A DNA stretch of 64,000 nt from Streptomyces sp. DG1A-41. GTDB lineage: Bacteria; Actinomycetota; Actinomycetes; Streptomycetales; Streptomycetaceae. The position numbers were made by a program, and so were the translations under genes. Positions 1 to 9,832 of this stretch are shown in pieces (the stretch's first letter is position 1; every line of letters begins with the position of its first letter). Under the pieces are notes generated by a model. It was not told where the DNA came from. It worked only from the letters and a program-made list of their open reading frames with translations, and did not search any database. The stretch is taken from the NCBI RefSeq assembly GCF_037055355.1, contig NZ_CP146350.1, forward strand, positions 7,897,001 through 7,961,000, given 5' to 3'.

Positions 1-1
1 G

Positions 2-952
2 GCTTGTGAACGGCCGTTGTGCGAGTGGCCGTTGGAGCTGCCGCCTGAGTTCTTTCCCGAAGCGGCCCTGCTCGTCGATCCGGAGACCCGGCTGCCGCAC
101 CAGCTGTGCCTGGAGTGGGAGGTGAGCGCGGCCGACCCGGCCGCCGAGCTCTTCGAGAACGAGCGCATCCGGGAGGCACTCGCCGTGTGCCGCGCGGCCA
201 AGGCTCCGCAGGCGTACACCGCGTTCCGGGCCCTGCTGACTTCCAGGCCCGTGCTGACCGCTGCCGAGCTGGCGCTGCTCGGCGGCGATCCCGACTGCGG
301 GATGCTGCTGCACGACGTGATCAAGCGCTGCTACGAGCTTGTGCCCGCCTCCTACCTGCGGCGCGGCGCGTACCGGCAGTGCGCTCGCTGCCGCTGCCTG
401 ATGGTGCCGCTCCTGCACGGCGGCCACCGATGCGAACTGGACCGGTGCCGCCGCGACGGCACCTCGGACGAAGGCACGCCGCTCCGTGCCGACAAAGGCG
501 GGGTCTTCCAGCTCAGCCGCCCCCTGCGGATGTTCATCACCAGCCCCGGGCTCGCGGAGACCGATCTGCAAGCCGCCCTGGAGAAGAAGTTCGGAATCAC
601 CGCCGAGATGTGGCCCAACTACGACGCGTACGACTTGCGCGTCCCCCTGCCGGGGCGACGGCACTGGGCGGTGGACGTCAAGGACCGGGTGAATCCCGTT
701 CTCCTGGCACGCTCCCTCACGCCGTTCAGGAACGAGCCGCCGTACGACCGGGCGTTCCTCGTCGTGCCCCGCTACCGCTTCCGCGACAACGAGGCCTATG
801 GGCGGCAGTTCCGGCGCAACCTGCCGGAGGACCTGGCCGACCGGGTCACCCTCCTGGACGACCAGGCCTTCCTGCGGCTGGTCGCCGATGAGATCTCCAC
901 CCCGCGCGACAAGGCGGGGGACGCGCGTACCGAAGGAGGACGCCGTGCGTGA
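2..952 (+). CDS. pPIWI-RE-associated PD-(D/E)xK nuclease (5' end cut by window)
   Basis: This is probably the nuclease subunit of a pPIWI-RE defence locus. The frame is open to the left edge with no convincing start; the first internal candidate is TTG at 17, so the true start may lie outside the window. Numbered from that TTG (311 residues), a zinc-ribbon-like cluster is seen at Cys122, Cys125, Cys127, Cys139 and Cys144. A C-terminal restriction-endonuclease-like core follows, with Asp206 in YDLRV and Asp220-Val-Lys222 in AVDVKDR, fitting the D...DxK active site. The stop overlaps the helicase start by 8 bases, so the two genes are co-translated. The family assignment rests on motifs plus the two neighbours; the nuclease reading is strong, but its exact target is unknown. 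Confidence 0.75.
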   Translation, partial: ACERPLCEWPLELPPEFFPEAALLVDPETRLPHQLCLEWEVSAADPAAELFENERIREALAVCRAAKAPQAYTAFRALLTSRPVLTAAELALLGGDPDCGMLLHDVIKRCYELVPASYLRRGAYRQCARCRCLMVPLLHGGHRCELDRCRRDGTSDEGTPLRADKGGVFQLSRPLRMFITSPGLAETDLQAALEKKFGITAEMWPNYDAYDLRVPLPGRRHWAVDVKDRVNPVLLARSLTPFRNEPPYDRAFLVVPRYRFRDNEAYGRQFRRNLPEDLADRVTLLDDQAFLRLVADEISTPRDKAGDARTEGGRRA

Positions 953-3900
953 CCGCAGAGGATGGCACCGGCGCTGCTCGCCGCAGCAGCTCACTGAGGT
1001 GTGGCCGGCGAACCTCGGCAGCTTCCGCCCCGGCGACCTTCTCGACGTCGAACTGGGTCTGTATCTCCTGCAGGACGTGACGCCCACCCGCACGGCCGCC
1101 GATGTCTGGCCCCTGCTGGGCGGTTACCCGTACAGCGAGGTGTTCGGAGACGTCCGCACCGACGAACAGCGGCTGCGCGTTCTGCGCGCCCGCCACTACC
1201 TGTGGGACATGCGGCGACGGCACGCCTGGTCGGAGGCGCTGGCCGACTACCTGAGGGTCCCCCAGCACCTGCGTGGATACGACATCGACGGACCCGGCTC
1301 CGTGCCGCGCCGTCGCGAGCCGTCGCGCGCCGCACGCCGTTTCGAGACCTTCGAAGAACTGCTCAGCACCGCTCCGCGGTTCGCGACACGATCCATTCCG
1401 TTCGCCGAAGAGGGAGAGCACACCTTCCGGGTGCAAGACCGCACCCACTCCGTGGTGTTCGACGAGGAACTGCTGACGGACACCCTGCCGCGCGCCCACG
1501 CGCTCGGCGCACCACCGGCCGGGCACGGAGAGCCCGTCGACGTCACCTGGGAAGAGCTCGAAAAGGCCGCCGACGAGATGGACGCCGTCGAGGCGACGGC
1601 GCCGCAGGGGCCGCGGGGCGGCTGGGCCGGGCGGCTCCGGCGGGTGAAACTGCTCATGCGCGACGCGGAACTCGGCCGCTTCACCGAACAGGGACGGCTG
1701 AGGATCGACCGGCTGCTGCACCTCGTGGGAATGGTGGGGGCCGGCAAGTCCACCCTCCGGGACATCCTGACGTACCACCTCGTGACCCGGACACCTCGCC
1801 GGGTCACCATCGTCGTCGGCGACGTGGCCGAGACGCTCGCCGTGGTGGAGCAGTTCGACCGGCTCGGTGTACGGGCGGCACCGATCCTCGGGCACTCCAC
1901 CAGGGAGCGCAACATCAACCGGCTGCACCGCCGCACCGCCACGGCCGGCGCCGCCACCATGCTCGGGCACGACCACGCGGGCTTCGCCTACCTCAGCAGC
2001 GCCTGCCCCGTCGACGTGCTGCGCGGCCTGGAAGCCCGCCGCCCGCTCGGCGTCCGTGAAGCACCGTGCATCACGCTGTACACCGTCCCCGAGCAGGAGG
2101 CCACGGACGGCGATCCCCTCCTCGACGAGGAGAACGGCACACAGCGTGACGCACGAGGCCCGAGGCCGCAGCGGAGACTGTGCCCGTTGTGGAACCGCTG
2201 TCCGCGCCACCGCGGGTCTCGTGATCTGGTCGACGCGCAGGTGTGGGTCGCCACCCCGGCCGGTCTGGTGCACAGCTCCGTCCCGCTGCACCAGCACCAG
2301 GAACAGCTCCGGTACCTCGAACTCGCGTGCCGACTCAGTGACCTGATCATCGTCGACGAGGCGGACCGGGTGCAGATGCAGCTCGACACGGCCTTCGCGC
2401 CGGCCAGCACTCTGGTGGGCAAGGCCCCGAACTCCTGGTTCGACGAGGTCGCCGTCCACAAGTTCCAGCAGATGGCCCGGGACGGCCGGCTCCAGCTGTC
2501 CGCCCGTGACGTCGACGACTGGACCAACGCCGTCAACACGGTCAGCGCCGCCACCGACCGCCTCTTCGCCCTGCTCGTCAAGGACGACAAGCTCAGGCGG
2601 TGGATCAGCGTCGACTACTTCAGCGCCTTCACCCTCCACAACCTGCTGCTGGACAGCTGGTTCCCGGGGCGGAAGGAGGGCGAACGCCCACCTGCGGCGG
2701 CCCGGACGCTGGACGCTGCGCTCGGCCGGTTCCGCGACGACCCGCTGCACGAACAGCAGAGCTCGGGTGACGACGATGAAGTGACACCCTTGGTGAACAC
2801 CTTCGTCCACCTCACCCTGGAGCTCCTGCACGCCCCCCAGGGAGCACGGACGCGTGAGAGGCTGCGCGACACGCTCACCGACATCGTCGGAGACGACAGC
2901 ACGGTGCTCGCGGACGCCGACCTCCAGGCCCGGCGCTTCGAGTTCACCCTGCTCCTTTCCGCCCTGCACAGCCGTCTCGACTTCATGACCACGCTGTGGC
3001 CGCGCGTCGAGGCCGCCCTCAACCTCGAGAGCGCCTCGAACGTGCTCTCCCGCAGGCCCCCCAAGGACTACGAGGCGGTCATCCCCGAGTCGCCCATGGG
3101 CAACGTGCTCGGCTTCCAGTTCCGCCACGACGACCGTGAGCGCGATGGTGACCGCAGCGGTGAACTCCGCTTCTTCCACTGCAACGGCGTGGGCCGCGAA
3201 TTGCTCATGCGGCTCGGCGACCTGTGCGCCGTGGACGGCCGTCCGGGGCCGCACGTCCTGCTCATGTCCGCGACGAGCTGGGCCTGGCACCTCGAGCAGG
3301 TACCACGTGCACGCCGAGGTCGGTGCCGTTCTGCGTCCTCACGACGAGGAAGTCGAAGCCGTCCTGGGCAGCGAGTTCCGCAAGGAGTTCCTGTACTGGC
3401 CCGGAAACGACCGGCCCAAACCGCTGCGCCTGTCCGGCTGCGACCCCGAGGAACGGCCGCAGGCCCTTCTGCACATGCTGCACCAGCTAGCGGTGCCCGA
3501 CCGGAGCCTGCCCGACGCCGAGAGCATGCTGGACGCCGAGCTGAAGGAGATCGATGATCCGGACCGCCGCCGCATCCTGTTGCTCGTCGGCAGCTACGAC
3601 GAGGCACGCCGGGCCGCCGAGTACCTCAACCAGATCCCCGAGTGGAACGGCCGCGTCACCCGACTCGTGTCCGACGACGCGGACTCCGACACCGCCTGGA
3701 CCCGGCTGCCGGAGGATGCCGCCGTACGGACCCTGCCCCGCGGTGACGTGAAGGCCTTCCCCTCGGTCGGCGGTGACATTCTCGTCGCGCCGCTGCTCGC
3801 CGTGGAGCGAGGACACAACATCGTGTTGCGCGACGGCAAGGCGGCCATCGGCACGGTCTACTTCCTGGCACGCCCACACCCGCGGCCCGACGACATCGCG

Positions 3901-4382
3901 CTCGCCATTCAGTCCATCAACGACTGGGCCGTACGCCAACTCCGGGACGTCGACGGGTCCTTTCGCCAGAACGCGCTCGCCGCTGCCACACCCGACCAGG
4001 CGGCCGTGGCGTTCCGCAGCCGCGCACGCCGTCAGTGGAACCGCTTCCTCACCCGGCGGCTGGCCTGGTCCAGCCTGCGGGACGAGGAGAAGGTGGCGTT
4101 CACCTGGGACCAGCTCGTCGTCATGTGGCAGGTCATCGGTCGTCTGGTGCGCGGTGGCGTGCCGGCCCGGGTGGTCTTCGTCGACGCGGCCTTCTCCCCC
4201 GAGAAGCCGGATTCCAGGACACGGACACCCCCGACACGAGCCTGCTGGCGAGCATGCGTGAGGTGCTCGCCCCCTACTTCGAGGACGGGAACACGGCGGA
4301 GCGGGACCCCGCCCCTATCGACAAGTCCCTCGTCCGTGAGTTGTACGAACCGCTCTACCGCGCCCTGGTGGACATGGGCTGA
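945..4382 (+). CDS. DinG/XPD-type SF2 helicase of the pPIWI-RE locus, two apparent frameshifts
   Basis: Predicted ATP-dependent DNA or R-loop helicase acting with the flanking nuclease and pPIWI-RE proteins. The start is GTG 945, behind a GAAGGAGG ribosome site at 933-940. Motifs are Walker A GMVGAGKST (about residues 262-270), DEAD at 471-474, motif III LMSATSW near 3266, and motif VI IGRLVRGG near 4138. Four cysteines between Walker A and DEAD (two single ones, then CPLWNRC) suggest the FeS cluster of XPD/DinG helicases. The frame breaks at about 3280-3284 and again at 4207-4210. Adding CC to the first C run restores SWAPGTSSRYHV, and adding one C to the second restores EKPGFQ, giving about 1146 residues. 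I think these are assembly errors; if real, the helicase is broken. Confidence 0.8.
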
Positions 4383-4478
4383 CGGCACCCGTCACCGCAC
4401 CGCACCGCATCCGCGACGTGTCCGCGTCGCGTCCTCACACTTCACGCTTCACGCCTTGCCCCGAGGAGAACCGGCACC

Positions 4479-7349
4479 ATGGCCTACCAGTACAACCGTC
4501 CGGCGGCGTACCTGCCCGACCCGGCACAGGGACCCTTCGTCGTCCCGATGCACACGCTCTCCCTGCCCGCCCACTGGGAGGAACCACTCCTGCGCCTCTA
4601 CCACGGCGGAATGACCGAGGGGCAGGCCGAGCGACGGCGCCGCGTACCCACAGCGGCGGTCAACCAGCTGATGCGTGCCACCGCGCCGGACATCGTCACG
4701 GTCGACTCCACGGCACGCTTCGGCTCGGAGAACCCCTGGCTGTACTGCCAGGACGCGTACCCCATGGCGGTGACGAACCTCTACATCGCCACCTGGCTCA
4801 AGAGCCTCCCGCGCGATGCCGACGATCCCGAGACCACGGCCCTGCTGATGAACTGCTTCCATGACCTCGACACCGCGGCTCTCAGCTGGCGGCCTGGCAG
4901 CGTCGACCTCCTCGAGCAGAAGGTGTCGCCCGGAGGAACCGCTCTGCCCGCGCCCCACGTGTACCGGTTGCTTCCCGACATCCTTGCCGAACGGATCGCG
5001 CGCCAGGGACCGTACGAACACCACGGGCAGCAGCTGACGTTCCGACAGGTCGCCGGCCGCACGGGTGCCAGAGGGCAGGGAAGCGGGGGCGCCGAACTGA
5101 TGTCGAACGTGATCGAGTACGTACCCAGGCGGCGCGGTGGCGGCGACGGCAAGCCGGCCTACTACGCGGCGACCCTCCGCATCACCGTGCGCACCGTCCC
5201 CTTCTCACCCGTCCCGCGCGTCCACGTTGCCGCCGGCGTGCGTCGGTTCGTCACCGGCAAGGTCTACATGCCGTACGGCAAGGGCGTGTCCGCCTACCTG
5301 CTCCCGGACGACTCCCTCGTCCACGACGGCCCGCAGCCGCAGCGTTTCGCGGTCGCCATGCTGGAGTGGAAGAACGGCACCACGGACTGGCGTCAGGGCG
5401 GAGCAGAAGGAATGCTCGCCCGGATCAGCGCCCTCGACGCACTGCCGTCCCCGGACCGCCTGGTGAAGGAGGCCGACCACTGGATCCACGGCCGGGACGG
5501 AATCCGGATCGCGATCGGGCACCAGGCGGCCATGGGCAGGCACACGATCGGCACCGGACTGATGCCCAGTGAACGCCGACGGCTGATCGAGTGGGCGGAG
5601 CAGGCGATCGCTCCCGAGTTCGTTCCCGTTCCGAAGCTCGAACGCAGTGCGTACGCGCGGCCGCCCAAGAAGCAGCTCAAGAAGCTGCCGTCCATTCCCA
5701 AGAACATGGAGAAGAAGGATCCCGAAGACCTCGCGGTCATCCTGGATGAGCGTGAGCTGAACGCGGCCCACAACGCTCAGGTTCTGCGAGCACGCCTGGC
5801 GGAAGCCCTCGAAGGGGAAGACCTCACCGCGGTCGTGCTCCACCAGAACGACGCCATCCGCGATCAGATGATCGCCGCGGCGGAGACGGGGCTGGGGCTG
5901 GCCGGGCACCGGCGTGTGCAGGGCCCCGATACCTGGGTGTGGGAGGCGGAGGAGCTGACCGTCCGGCTACACGCGCAACCCCTTGGGAATCTGGGTGCAC
6001 CGCTGGGAGGTGACTGCGTTCCGCGCCGGGGGCAGGAACACGACAAGGCCATCGAGGAGCGCCGTACCGGTGTCGCGCGGGCCATGGTCGCCCTGCGGGA
6101 AGCCGTCCCTGGGGTGCGGTTGGCCTTCGTGGAGCTCGACGGGCAGGACGCTTTCCGCCATGCCAAGCGACGCAGCGACCCCAAGCACGCGATCCGCCTC
6201 GGCTGCGCGGACGCAGGCCTGGTGACCCAGTTCATCCGTCCACCGGACCCGGATATGGAGACGGACGAAGCTCTCACCGATGCAGGGCTGCGGGCAGCCG
6301 CGGCCTGGTCGGACGGCCTGCGCCAGACCGGCGTGCGGCTGGTGCCCCAGCACACGCTCGGCGACACCCTCATCCCCGCGAACCTGAACCAGGTGGCCTT
6401 CCACCTGGTGGAACGCCGCCTCGACGGGCCCACGGGCAAGCAGCAGTTCACGCCGATCGCGGTGCTCATCCGACCGGGCGCGAAGTGCGTGCTGGGCAAG
6501 TCGGCCGACATGCACGCATGGGTGCCGTACCCCGAACTGCTCAAGTCGTTGACGGGACGGGTCGAAGGGCGGAAGAACGCCGCGGAGCAGTCGGCCCTCA
6601 CGGCGGCCTTCGTCAAGAAGACCCTCGCACAGCTGCGCAGCACCCCGACGCTCGTCCTTGCCCACGCCCAGGATGTCCGGAAGCGCTGGCCGTGGCTGAG
6701 GAACGACGGTCTGGAACGGGACAGGCTCGGCCTCGACGGAGGTCCCGTTCAGCGGATCGGTCTGTACGGCAAGCAGCTTCGTGTCGTCCGGATCGCCGAC
6801 GGCAGCCGGGACGAGACGGCACCGTGCTGGGCCGAAGCGGAGGAACTCTCTCCCGAGTTGGAGGGCAAGCAACGTGGGGGCATCGCGATGGGGCTGTGGC
6901 GGCCCGGGGTGCGGGGAGACTCGGACCGCGTCTTCTACAGCACCACCGGCAAGTCCGGCACGCAGACTAAGCTCACCAATGACGACGCCAAACTGACTCC
7001 GCACACCAACGCCTCGGGCAACAACACCTACCGGCCGACGGTGAACGCCTGGAACCCGGACCTCCTTGAACTGACCGTTGCGTGCCTCCAGCCCGGCGAC
7101 GACGCGGAGGCATGGGCCGCATTCGTTCACCAGCAGCGTTTCAGCGAGGACTACCGTGCTGGTCGCGAGGGGTTGGCTCTGCCCTTGATCTTGCATCTTG
7201 CGCGACTTGCGGACGATTACGCTCTGCCTCACGAGATCGAGGAGGCCTTGGACCCGACGGAGCCCCGGGCTGCGGCCGCGCCGGGCGTCGCTTTGTCGGG
7301 CCAGCTGGCCTTCGACTTCGACCCCGATGACGGGGATGACGACGAGTGA
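4479..7349 (+). CDS. pPIWI-RE protein (prokaryotic Argonaute/PIWI-related, RNase H fold)
   Basis: This 956-residue protein is the core of the locus. Family knowledge: pPIWI-RE proteins have unique N-terminal modules, a MID-like domain and a C-terminal PIWI (RNase H-fold) domain with a conserved Arg and Glu instead of a full slicer tetrad, and have been predicted by comparative genomics to bind nucleic-acid hybrids of invading elements. Here the C-terminal signature is YRPTVNAWNPDLLELTVACL, with Arg852 and Glu864 as the likely R and E. A basic, coil-prone linker lies near residues 390-420. The ATG follows GAGGAG at 4463-4468. It lies 96 bases behind the helicase, on the same strand and without a terminator between. 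No slicer catalytic residues are evident, so cleavage would depend on the upstream nuclease. Confidence 0.85.
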   Translation: MAYQYNRPAAYLPDPAQGPFVVPMHTLSLPAHWEEPLLRLYHGGMTEGQAERRRRVPTAAVNQLMRATAPDIVTVDSTARFGSENPWLYCQDAYPMAVTNLYIATWLKSLPRDADDPETTALLMNCFHDLDTAALSWRPGSVDLLEQKVSPGGTALPAPHVYRLLPDILAERIARQGPYEHHGQQLTFRQVAGRTGARGQGSGGAELMSNVIEYVPRRRGGGDGKPAYYAATLRITVRTVPFSPVPRVHVAAGVRRFVTGKVYMPYGKGVSAYLLPDDSLVHDGPQPQRFAVAMLEWKNGTTDWRQGGAEGMLARISALDALPSPDRLVKEADHWIHGRDGIRIAIGHQAAMGRHTIGTGLMPSERRRLIEWAEQAIAPEFVPVPKLERSAYARPPKKQLKKLPSIPKNMEKKDPEDLAVILDERELNAAHNAQVLRARLAEALEGEDLTAVVLHQNDAIRDQMIAAAETGLGLAGHRRVQGPDTWVWEAEELTVRLHAQPLGNLGAPLGGDCVPRRGQEHDKAIEERRTGVARAMVALREAVPGVRLAFVELDGQDAFRHAKRRSDPKHAIRLGCADAGLVTQFIRPPDPDMETDEALTDAGLRAAAAWSDGLRQTGVRLVPQHTLGDTLIPANLNQVAFHLVERRLDGPTGKQQFTPIAVLIRPGAKCVLGKSADMHAWVPYPELLKSLTGRVEGRKNAAEQSALTAAFVKKTLAQLRSTPTLVLAHAQDVRKRWPWLRNDGLERDRLGLDGGPVQRIGLYGKQLRVVRIADGSRDETAPCWAEAEELSPELEGKQRGGIAMGLWRPGVRGDSDRVFYSTTGKSGTQTKLTNDDAKLTPHTNASGNNTYRPTVNAWNPDLLELTVACLQPGDDAEAWAAFVHQQRFSEDYRAGREGLALPLILHLARLADDYALPHEIEEALDPTEPRAAAAPGVALSGQLAFDFDPDDGDDDE

Positions 7350-7351
7350 AG

Positions 7352-7406
7352 CTTCCCCGCCGAGTAGCCGAGGGGAGAGACTCCCCTCGGCTACTCGGCG
7401 GGGAAG
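7352..7406 (+). terminator. Perfect 25-bp stem hairpin after the pPIWI-RE gene
   Basis: Arms at 7352-7376 and 7382-7406 are perfectly complementary around a GAGAC loop. The hairpin starts two bases after the stop codon. No T run follows, as is common for actinobacterial terminators. The unusual length and perfection could also serve RNA stability or processing. Confidence 0.75.
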
Positions 7407-7765
7407 GCCCGCACTACCTCAGGGGCGTAGGTGCATCCCATCAATAAATTGCATGTGCATACTCTCGGGGAGTGATCTTGCGACTCACGGGAACCTCGAC
7501 ATCGATGAGACCTGTCGCGGCTGGTCAACGGGATCCGGACAGGATCCCGCCGCCGTTCGCCGTTCGCCGTTCCCGGTCGTGAACGTCCCACTTGCTCCAG
7601 CTGCACCAGAGGTGCCGACCGGTTCTGGTCGGCACCTTTTCCGTGTTCGACGACGCGTCCGCCCTGCATGACGAGGAGGGTGCCCGCGTCCCTGACCCCG
7701 ACCGAGCGCGGCGTGCTCGAACTGGCCGCCGGCCTGATGGTGCGACTCGCCGAGACCGCCCCTGA
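7407..7765. other. Non-coding gap with hairpins and short tandem repeats
   Basis: No convincing gene fills this gap of about 360 bases. It begins with an AT-richer patch near 7440-7470. It then holds an inverted repeat with arms CGGGATCC (7529-7536) and GGATCCCG (7542-7549), three tandem copies of GTTCGCC-like units at about 7551-7572, and a terminator-like hairpin at 7611-7640. It could be a remnant boundary of the defence island or encode a structured RNA; the sequence alone does not decide. Confidence 0.5.
7611..7640 (+). terminator. Intrinsic-type terminator with T run
   Basis: Arms GGTGCCGACC (7611-7620) and GGTCGGCACC (7627-7636) flank a 6-base loop and are followed by TTTT on the plus strand. 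This is one of the few hairpins here with a classical U tract. No annotated gene ends just before it, which suggests a short transcript or a gene remnant upstream. Confidence 0.6.
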
Positions 7766-7778
7766 TCAGGCTCGGTAG
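7668..7778 (+). pseudogene. Possible 36-codon regulator C-terminal remnant
   Basis: ATG 7668 opens a 36-residue frame, beginning MTRRVPASLTPTERGVLEL, that ends at TAG 7776-7778 and overlaps the convergent regulator gene by 13 bases. The LTPTERGVLELAAGLM segment looks like the last helix of a MarR-type protein, but it is too short to prove. GAGGAGG lies after, not before, the ATG. It is equally possible that this is not a gene. Confidence 0.2.
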
Positions 7779-9670
7779 CCCCGCAGCTTGCGGTACAGCG
7801 TCGCCCGGCCGATGCCCAGCGCGGCCGCCGTGCGGGCCTTGTTGCCGCCGTGGCGGTGCAGGGCCTCGAGTATCGCGGCGCGCTCGGCGTGCTCCATCGG
7901 GCTGAGGGGCCGCACGGCCGGGCCGTCCCGCACGGCGTCCGGCAGCTCCGCCCGGCGGACCGGCCCCGACATCCGACGGCGCTCCGCGAGGGCCCGGACG
8001 ACATGGGCCAGTTCGGTGACGTTCCCGGGCCACGGGTACCGCTCGAGCGCGCGCAGGGCGTCCAGTGTCCAGGTCAGCGGCGGCTGCCCGGGGGCCGGTC
8101 GTGGCGCCAGGGCCGGCAGCAGCTCCCGTATGTCCTCGGTGCGTTCCCGCAGTGGGGGCAGGGTCACCGAGCGGGCGGACAGTTTGTCCAGCAGGCGCTG
8201 GAGGCAGGGGCCGACGGACGCGCCGGGCGTGTAGGTGACCAGCAGCCGGATGTCCGGGCGCGTGTCGAGCAGGGAGTTGAGCGCGGCCACGCCGGGCTGC
8301 GCGAGGCGCTCGGTGTGCCGGAGCAGGAGCGGGCGATCGGCCGGCCATGTGGGCAGGGCCCTTTCGAGCCCGGCGTCCAGCCCGGCGTCGTGCGCCGCGT
8401 CTGCGATCTCGGCGATCTCGACGGCCTCGGTGCCGAGCAGGTCCAGAGCCAGCGCGGACTTGCCGGTCCCGCGCTCACCGGTGAGCAGCAACGGCTCCGG
8501 CGAGCGGGCCAGTTCGACGGCTCGCCCGACGGCGTGCCGCCAGGGGAGCGACGAGCCGGTGAGTGAGCAGGGCGGACGCGGCACGGCCGGCAAGGGATCA
8601 CCGAGTGGTTCCACGACGGCAACGATCCCGACGACCTCGTCGTCCAGATACACCGGATCGATCCGCGCGACGCATCCAGCGCCCTCCGGCAGCTCGGGCA
8701 GGCCCGTGCCCTTGGACTGCCCCATCTCGGTGACGGGGTCCGCGTGCCGCGCGCTCACCGCCGTACGCTCCAGTGCCCCGAGCGCCTCGGGCGTCAGCAA
8801 CTGCTGCGCGGAGTCGCTGATCAGGCGGTTACGACCGTCCAGGGCGACCACGGCCCGCTCGGTCACGGCCCGGTCGGTCACAACCCGTTCCGGTCCGCCC
8901 GGCACCCGGTCGGATTCTGCCGTCGCCCGGTCGGATCCGCCCGCCGCCCGGCCCGCTCCGCCCACCGCCCGCAGATAGGCATCCAGCAGCACCCGCTCAG
9001 CCCGCCCCGCCCGCGCACGCAGCTCCGTCTCGACCGCCGCGGCGGCGGCCTCGGCGAGTGCCGCCTGCGGATGCGGCGAACGTGCGGCGCCCAGCCGCGA
9101 TGAGGTGCTCAGCTGCGATGAGGTGCTCGGCCGCGACGAGGCGCTCACCCGCGACGCGACCGTCAGCGTGCCGACGACCCGGCCGCCCTCCGGAGCGAGC
9201 ACCGGGACGCTCACGGCGGACACGTCCTGCCAACGGTCGAGGAAGTGCTCGGGTCCGTGAACCTCGGCCCGGCGCCGGGTGCGCAGGGCGAGAGCCGCGC
9301 TGTTGTTGCCGACCTCCTGCTCCGACAGGACGGGACACGGATCGAGCCCGGGTACGCTCCCCGCCGTCCACAGCACGCGCAGCCGCTCGTCGGTCAGGAC
9401 GAGGAGCGACCGGTCAGCGCCCAGGGCCGGGACGATCCGGTCGAGCACCGGCCGGGCGGCACCGAGCAGCGCCGACTCCGCCGGCCGCTCGGGAGCGACG
9501 ACCGGCTCCTTCAAGTCGTGCGGCACACCGAAGAACCGCGCCCGCCGCCACGCAGCGACGACCTCCTCGGGAACGCCGCCGGGCAGCGGACGCCCCGACA
9601 GGAACCGCTCGCGGGCGAGACGCAGCGAGGGCAGGGCGGTGGCTGCGGGGGAGGGCTCGGTCGTGGTCAC
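7766..9670 (-). CDS. GAF-domain, Fis-type transcriptional regulator (AcoR-like)
   Basis: This 634-residue regulator probably activates the divergent aromatic-degradation operon. An N-terminal GAF-like sensor region spans roughly residues 50-190. A low-complexity Ser-rich and then Arg/Asp-rich linker follows. A degenerate AAA+ region holds GERGTGKS (Walker A), LPPLRERTEDIRELL and YPWPGNVTEL. A Fis-type helix-turn-helix closes the protein (NKARTAAALGIGRATLYRKL). The GAFTGA loop that contacts sigma-54 is absent, fitting actinobacteria, which lack sigma-54. The start is GTG 9670. The palindrome at 9741-9763 is its likely binding site. Confidence 0.85.
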   Translation of the reverse strand: MTTTEPSPAATALPSLRLARERFLSGRPLPGGVPEEVVAAWRRARFFGVPHDLKEPVVAPERPAESALLGAARPVLDRIVPALGADRSLLVLTDERLRVLWTAGSVPGLDPCPVLSEQEVGNNSAALALRTRRRAEVHGPEHFLDRWQDVSAVSVPVLAPEGGRVVGTLTVASRVSASSRPSTSSQLSTSSRLGAARSPHPQAALAEAAAAAVETELRARAGRAERVLLDAYLRAVGGAGRAAGGSDRATAESDRVPGGPERVVTDRAVTERAVVALDGRNRLISDSAQQLLTPEALGALERTAVSARHADPVTEMGQSKGTGLPELPEGAGCVARIDPVYLDDEVVGIVAVVEPLGDPLPAVPRPPCSLTGSSLPWRHAVGRAVELARSPEPLLLTGERGTGKSALALDLLGTEAVEIAEIADAAHDAGLDAGLERALPTWPADRPLLLRHTERLAQPGVAALNSLLDTRPDIRLLVTYTPGASVGPCLQRLLDKLSARSVTLPPLRERTEDIRELLPALAPRPAPGQPPLTWTLDALRALERYPWPGNVTELAHVVRALAERRRMSGPVRRAELPDAVRDGPAVRPLSPMEHAERAAILEALHRHGGNKARTAAALGIGRATLYRKLRGYRA

Positions 9671-9740
9671 GGCACACCCACCGTAGCGGGTTCGGTTGAA
9701 CGGGCAACAACTGCGGTGGGCGACGCTCCTCGTCGCGAAC

Positions 9741-9763
9741 GGGTGTCTCGTAATGAGACACCC
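9741..9763. promoter_or_regulatory. 23-bp palindromic operator, copy 1
   Basis: Arms GGGTGTCTC and GAGACACCC flank a GTAAT centre. It lies between the divergent regulator and the hydroxylase operon, about 70 bases from each start. The identical 23 bases recur at 14529-14551. It is probably the site of the GAF/Fis-type regulator. Confidence 0.75.
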
Positions 9764-9832
9764 GCGACCGGCCGAGCCGCTCCATGATCATGGACGCTCG
9801 ATGTCCGCCCCCGTCCCCCGCAGGAGCGCCCC

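Noticed and set aside
846-3290. An 814-codon minus-strand open frame opposite the helicase
   Set aside because: Walker A, DEAD and motif III are on the plus strand; the minus frame has no motif and atypical composition.
3136-4614. Helicase C-terminal half as an independent gene
   Set aside because: Motifs V-VI continue directly from the upstream part, no start or ribosome site is seen near the break, and C-run repair restores one reading frame.
7766-9670. Sigma-54-dependent activator
   Set aside because: The GAFTGA loop is missing, and actinobacteria lack sigma-54; only the fold and Fis-type helix-turn-helix are shared.
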